A stretch of 33,434 nt of DNA from Pleurobrachia bachei (lineage: Eukaryota; Ctenophora; Tentaculata; Cydippida; Pleurobrachiidae). Positions 29,301 through 33,434 of this stretch are shown piece by piece; the stretch's first letter is position 1; every line of letters starts with the position of its first letter. Both the position numbers and the translations under genes were made by a program. Below the pieces are notes generated by a model. The model worked only from the letters and a program-made list of their open reading frames with translations. It was not told the origin of the DNA and did not search any database. The stretch lies in contig AVPN01000582.1 in the NCBI GenBank assembly GCA_000695325.1, forward strand, positions 10,486 to 43,919, read 5' to 3'.

Positions 29301-31447
29301 AGTTGATGGTCTTATCGAGCCTAGCAGATACATTCAGACCATCCACGAGCTCCAGAAGAGTGTCCGTTTGGACCGAATGTTGGCTTCAAACAGGATGGAT
29401 GCGAAGGAGGGAGAGTATTTCAGCGAGATAGTGCTGGCAAGGACAGAGGGAAAGCAGCGAGAATACAAGGCAATCATGACAGAGATGATGGACTTAATAA
29501 AACAGGAGAAGGGTGTCGATGTAGCTGCTATTGATCAGAAATTCCGGGAGTGCTTCAAGGACATCGAAACGAAGCGAAGTAAGCTACGAGTTGACATAAT
29601 CATTTCCCTTTATGCTATAGCATTTCTCATAATCCAATTCTAACAACTTTTATTTCAGAGGACGGCCTGAATGAGATTCGTGAGGAGATTAACGCCTATC
29701 TCAGCCGGGGTCAGGCCATGAAGGATAAGTTGGACAGTGAGATGCACAAACAGAGCGCTGACCAGGAGGAGCTGCTCGGTGAACAGGAGGATGCCGTAGC
29801 AGAGGTTTTACAGACACAGAGTGGACTGACGGAACAGGACCGGGAGCACATGATGTCCGTTCACCAACACCAGGCCCTCTCCGTCATAAACATGCTGTTC
29901 ATGAGCAGAATCCGAGCAGTCAAACGGTTAGTGTTTAACATTCTTTTTGACAAGTTGTTTAACACGCCTGGCGTGTTGTTACTTTGTGACGAAAGCTAAA
30001 AGATGAATCCTTAAAAGTCTCAACTCTACGATACCAATGTCCTGTAACGTGTCGATTTCTTCATGGAAGAGAAGTTTGCGGAGGAAAGGAGGGTTGCCAT
30101 TAACGCTACACCTGGAAAGGCCCTGAACAAGAAACAGCAGAAGATGAAGGATCAGCTAAAGGAGAAACATAAACGGTTACTGGAGGAGGAGGGAAAAACA
30201 ATGATCCTCACCAAGGATGACTGCATCAACGAACTCAGAAAGTGAGTATTAGAGATCTCAAAAATGTTTAACTATATCGTTCATACAAAGTAATATTTCT
30301 CTCCGACAGGAACATTTACCAGCAGACAGCTGATACCCTGAAGAACTTTGATAAGAGGATGGGTGAAATCCTGGCTAAACTCCAGGTTTCCCACGCTGGA
30401 AAGGAGGGAACAAAGGTGAAGGTGGCCCAGATTCTGAGCAAGATCAAGACCAGGCTAGTAGATCTCCTCTGGGTAGATGGATATGTCTCGGAGGCGTCTT
30501 GCAAGAAAACCCTCCAAGACCATCACAAACTGGTCGCGGACGTTGCTGAGAAGTTCCAAGCGAAGAGGTCGGTAAACCTCGAGCAGGTTGAGAAAGTCCA
30601 GGGGGAGAAGAAGCAGAGAAGGGAGGTACAGATGTCTGAACAGATTTCTAAGATGATCGAAGAATACAAGACGAAGGAAGGTACCGTGTTCACAGTCACT
30701 AAACCAATCTCCCTGTTCACCCGATTGAGGTTTGCTGTCCAATCGTTTAGTTGGTCCCTCTACCTGGGAGGAAAACGAACTCCTAGCATTATGTTGCACT
30801 ACGACGCTAAAATTTGAGTTATAAAATCATTCTTCAGACTCCGAAGTTTAGAGCTTTTATAACCCCCATCCCCCGTCAGAGCTTAAAACCCTTCCCTCCC
30901 CCATCAGATCGAGGAGCACAACTCAGGTCGGGAGCTGTCCCGGCACATCCAGGATCTGTACTCCACGGTGGACGATGAGCAGTGCGAGGATCTCAGGGAG
31001 GAGGAGATCAATATCATCCTGGAGCTGGTCAAGATGGCCAGGATGGACATAAACGAGTTCGAGAAGGTCATCAAGAACTCCGTGATAGGTGAGTGTGGTT
31101 GAATTACTGTTCATTACGATTCGATGAGACACAAATGTGGAGGAGGATCGGTTAGAGAACACATACAATGTTCTGTGATCTAGAAATTGCGTTTTCCAAC
31201 TATGTGTTTCTAACTCCTTTCTCTCTCAGCCTGTGTTGGTGGAGACCGATTATTCAGGGAGGTCAGTAAGCCACTGCTGGAGCGACACGGCCAACAAGTG
31301 AAACGGACGGACAAGGCGATGAATTTCTGGTCGACTGCCGCTGAGTCGTCACTACCCACTAAGGACCCCAAGGTCGCTGCAGAACGGGCAGCAGATGTTT
31401 GGAGGGCACGATTGGGCATTTACGATGATGGAACGAGTAACCGATGA
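26314..31447 (+). CDS. EVC: EVC-like (Ellis-van Creveld protein) ciliary membrane protein
   Basis: Exons: 26314-26481, 26630-26731, 26838-26983, 27130-27367, 27490-27645, 27771-27920, 29023-29578 (intact copy; a cut copy begins at 28023), 29659 to about 29933, about 30063-30241, 30310-30685, 30908-31088, 31230-31447. The start ATG opens a 23-residue polar segment, then a hydrophobic helix (residues about 24-46: LWLACAVIFGVLFGFFLGVM and onward) followed by RKK, then about 870 residues of Glu/Lys/Gln-rich coiled coil. Total is about 910 residues, close to human EVC (992), which has the same plan of an N-terminal TM helix plus coiled coils. The segment around 27130-27367 resembles EVC in pattern. 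Together with the divergent EVC2-like gene this supports EVC, whose complex with EVC2 acts at the ciliary base in Hedgehog signalling. The joins near 29933/30063 and after 30685 lack convincing splice sites. Confidence 0.7.
27497..28496. repeat. Tandem duplication E, copy 1 (period exactly 1000 bp)
   Basis: Appears identical to 28497-29496. It starts inside exon 27490-27645 and ends inside the copy of exon 29023-29578, sharing AGGC-like microhomology at the junction. The junction fuses two exons out of frame; the frame ends at 28581-28583. Confidence 0.92.
28497..29496. repeat. Tandem duplication E, copy 2
   Basis: Contains a partial exon copy (to 28645), a copy of 27771-27920 at 28771-28920, and the intact exon starting at 29023. 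Splicing from 27920 straight to 29023 (both phase 0) would bypass the fusion and keep the EVC-like frame. Confidence 0.92.
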
Positions 31448-31549
31448 TGAGTCATATAGGCGATGTGGCTATTTTAACTCTAGAAAATTATTTGTCAGAG
31501 AATCGTGTGGGTGAGACAAGAACAATACAGATAAAAAGGGGTGAGAGAT

Positions 31550-31612
<63 letters not shown>

Positions 31613-32115
31613 ATATAAGTGTTTTGGTTCATGAATTCAATATGTTAGACTGAAGAAGCTCACCGTGCTCGGATACCACATGTGTGGAGAGAGAAGCACT
31701 CAAGCACGTGTTTTAATTTCATCTTGCTAATGGGCCCCACAGTGATGTATTGTGAGTGTGTTCACAGTTTGGTTTGAGTTCTGCTTTGATACACACAATA
31801 TGCTATCCATTTTGTCGTCACTCGAGCCCGATATATTTCTCTTTCCAGCTCCGCACGATAAGCGCTCCTTGTGCTCCTGTTCAAATTGAAACGAACCCGT
31901 TCTCATTATAAATCTTTGTCAAGTTTTTATCTATCGTACAAAATGACAGAAAAAAATGTGATCAGGGTCGGAGCAGTTCTATCACACACTAACACACAGC
32001 GGGCGAAAACAGTCGTCACAAAATGTTCATTTGAACCACAGCACTAAATTAGCACCAGTTCATCTCTTGATCTTCATTGAGATCTAAAAACAAATTACGA
32101 CTGTCTGTTCTCCGA
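31448..32115. other. Intergenic region between convergent EVC-like and lectin genes
   Basis: No coding or RNA gene seen. Contains a long (AG)n tract at about 31555-31609; the rest should be the two 3' UTRs. Confidence 0.5.
31555..31609. repeat. (AG)n microsatellite
   Basis: Pure AG repeat of about 55 bp just downstream of the EVC-like stop codon. Confidence 0.95.
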
Positions 32116-33214
32116 CTAATTAGCGACAAATTTTTCACACACAAACTTCCTCCTTCGGTCGCATTCTTCATCGTTCCAGAGCCCCGTGGCAAGATCCATC
32201 TCGACGCAATCCTCGTTTCCGATGAAGGGGAGACCCCCATTGTTGGGCTCGTCTGGTGCCCAGTTCTTCCAGCTAACAGCCGAGTTGTCCGTCCACTCCC
32301 ATACTCCTTCCTCCGGGCTGAATTGGGGAGAGAGAGGTGGTAGAATGGGGATTTAGGGGGTGAGATGGGACATTATTTGCATTTTGGAGAGAGTTGGCAG
32401 GATTGGACATATTATTTAGGGAGTGATGGTAGGATAGCGTATTACATTTGGGGAGAGGTGATGACTGATGTCAAGGCGGGGCATAATGTTTGAGGAGAGA
32501 AAGTGTACGACTTGGAGGTGATAAATTTTGAGGAAAGGTGGTATGGATTAGAGAGAGAGGCGGGATGATTGATTGGAAGAAAGCGAAAGGGTGGTCATTA
32601 AGGGTGTAAAAATGTGACACAGACTATTGAGTCGCGAGTTTTAGCGTTCATGGATGAATTGAGACACAACGTATGGTCATAAAGAGAGAAAGGGAAAGAG
32701 TGAGGGAGAGAGAGAGAGAAATAGAGAGGCGAAAGCATAAAAATTGGCGCAACATTGTGAAACAATTATTTTAATGGGATTCATACTCACACATCATGTA
32801 GCCCAATCCAAATTCGTTCGGTAGAGTTGGGCATCAGTTGATCCATAATCATCCTATTCTCAGATGCGAGTGTAACCGTTACCAATCTTGCCTAGTAGTA
32901 GGAGAGTTGTTGATCAGTGGCTACCAACGTCTGCTGTTTTATACTTGAGGCTAATATTATTGCAGTCTGTAGAATGCAGTACCTATTACCAACTGTATCA
33001 CTACCTACTATATAATACTTTATTGCGTCCTACCGCAACTACAGTTATCTAAGTGCTTCATCCTATATCTATAATAATGATATACTAACCCAGGCGCTAG
33101 GGTTGGGTCCGAGATGTTGACAGTGGATATCAGCATCATGCCATGTCATATACTCCTCGACCACGTGGTAGCAGTAGTTGTTGTAACTCATCCAGCCTGG
33201 GTCACACGTTGGGC
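32116..33214 (-). CDS. C-type lectin domain protein, 3' part
   Basis: Three minus-strand exons join in phase: 33214-33090 (enters phase 1), 32891-32791 (phase 0 to 2), 32317-32116 (stop TAG at 32118-32116). Together they form a full C-type lectin-like domain at the C-terminus: CDPGWMSYNNYCY and C-x-HLG at the start, WIGLHD in the middle, then NWAPDEPNN, EDCVEM, WND and ECDRRRKFVC. The Glu-Pro-Asn triplet with the later Trp-Asn-Asp is the calcium-site-2 pattern of mannose-type binders, so calcium-dependent sugar binding is likely. Paired Cys positions fit the canonical long form. The 5' exons (signal peptide, other domains) lie beyond the right edge or in the repeats next to it. Confidence 0.85.
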
Positions 33215-33434
33215 CTGGGGAGTTGGGGGTTAGAAGTGGTAGCAGTAGTTGTTGTAACTCATCCAGCCTGGGTCACACGTTGGACCTGGGGTGGGGAGGG
33301 GGGTTGACATTTAGGAGGGGGGTTGGGGGTTAGAAGTGGTAGCAGTAGTTGTTGTAACTCATCCAGCCTGGGTCACACGTTGGACCTGGGGTGGGGAGGG
33401 GGGTTGACATTTAGGAGGGGGGTTGGGGGTTAGA
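33165..33434. repeat. Minisatellite built from the start of a lectin exon
   Basis: GTGGTAGCAGTAGTTG recurs at 33165, 33236 and 33336 (steps of 71 and 100 bp), each time with the following exon start and acceptor region; the 100-bp unit also has a G-rich spacer. The second and third copies hold only about 50 bp of coding sequence and no donor. The array runs off the right edge. Confidence 0.85.

Noticed and set aside
1-33434. tRNA, rRNA, CRISPR or bacterial operon signals
   Set aside because: None seen; split genes with GT-AG introns and animal protein families show eukaryotic nuclear DNA.

Overview
The window looks like nuclear DNA of an invertebrate metazoan. Genes are split by short GT-AG introns (mostly about 100-700 bp), (CT)n/(AG)n microsatellites are frequent, and the recognisable proteins are animal-specific: an Ellis-van Creveld pair, a sushi/trypsin protease and a C-type lectin. 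The phylum cannot be fixed from the sequence alone. I assembled exons by hand by matching splice sites and reading phases; almost every junction given agrees in phase.

Layout, left to right. 0.2-0.8 kb: part of an unrecognised minus-strand gene. 1.17-13.11 kb, minus strand: an EVC2/limbin-like membrane protein with a large ectodomain, one transmembrane helix and a long coiled-coil cytoplasmic part; its 5' end is lost at a G11 run. 13.2-14.3 kb: a broken partial copy of leucine-rich-repeat (LRR) exons. 14.9-25.6 kb, plus strand: one continuous chain of 28 exons coding for LRR N-cap, LRRs, LRR C-cap, a Cys-rich region, about 15 sushi (CCP) domains and a complete trypsin-type protease. 26.3-31.4 kb, plus strand: an EVC-like protein. 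32.1-33.4 kb, minus strand: a C-type lectin domain gene running off the right edge, with a minisatellite derived from one of its exons.

EVC2 (minus) and EVC (plus) are divergent, as in vertebrates, where the two proteins form a ciliary Hedgehog-signalling complex. Here the LRR-CCP-protease gene lies between them. That protease has the trypsin-like catalytic residues, an intronless catalytic domain, AGY serine codons and Tyr225, so it resembles complement/coagulation proteases fused to an LRR recognition module. I regard this as the most novel object in the window.

A second theme is structural. Five blocks are present twice at nearly 100% identity (periods 1570, 1919, 2599, 1242 and exactly 1000 bp). 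Most would break the reading frame if both copies were spliced, and several boundaries sit at low-complexity sequence. They may be unmerged haplotypes or other assembly artefacts, or very recent real duplications. One pair is odd: its exons differ only by synonymous changes while its introns look identical.
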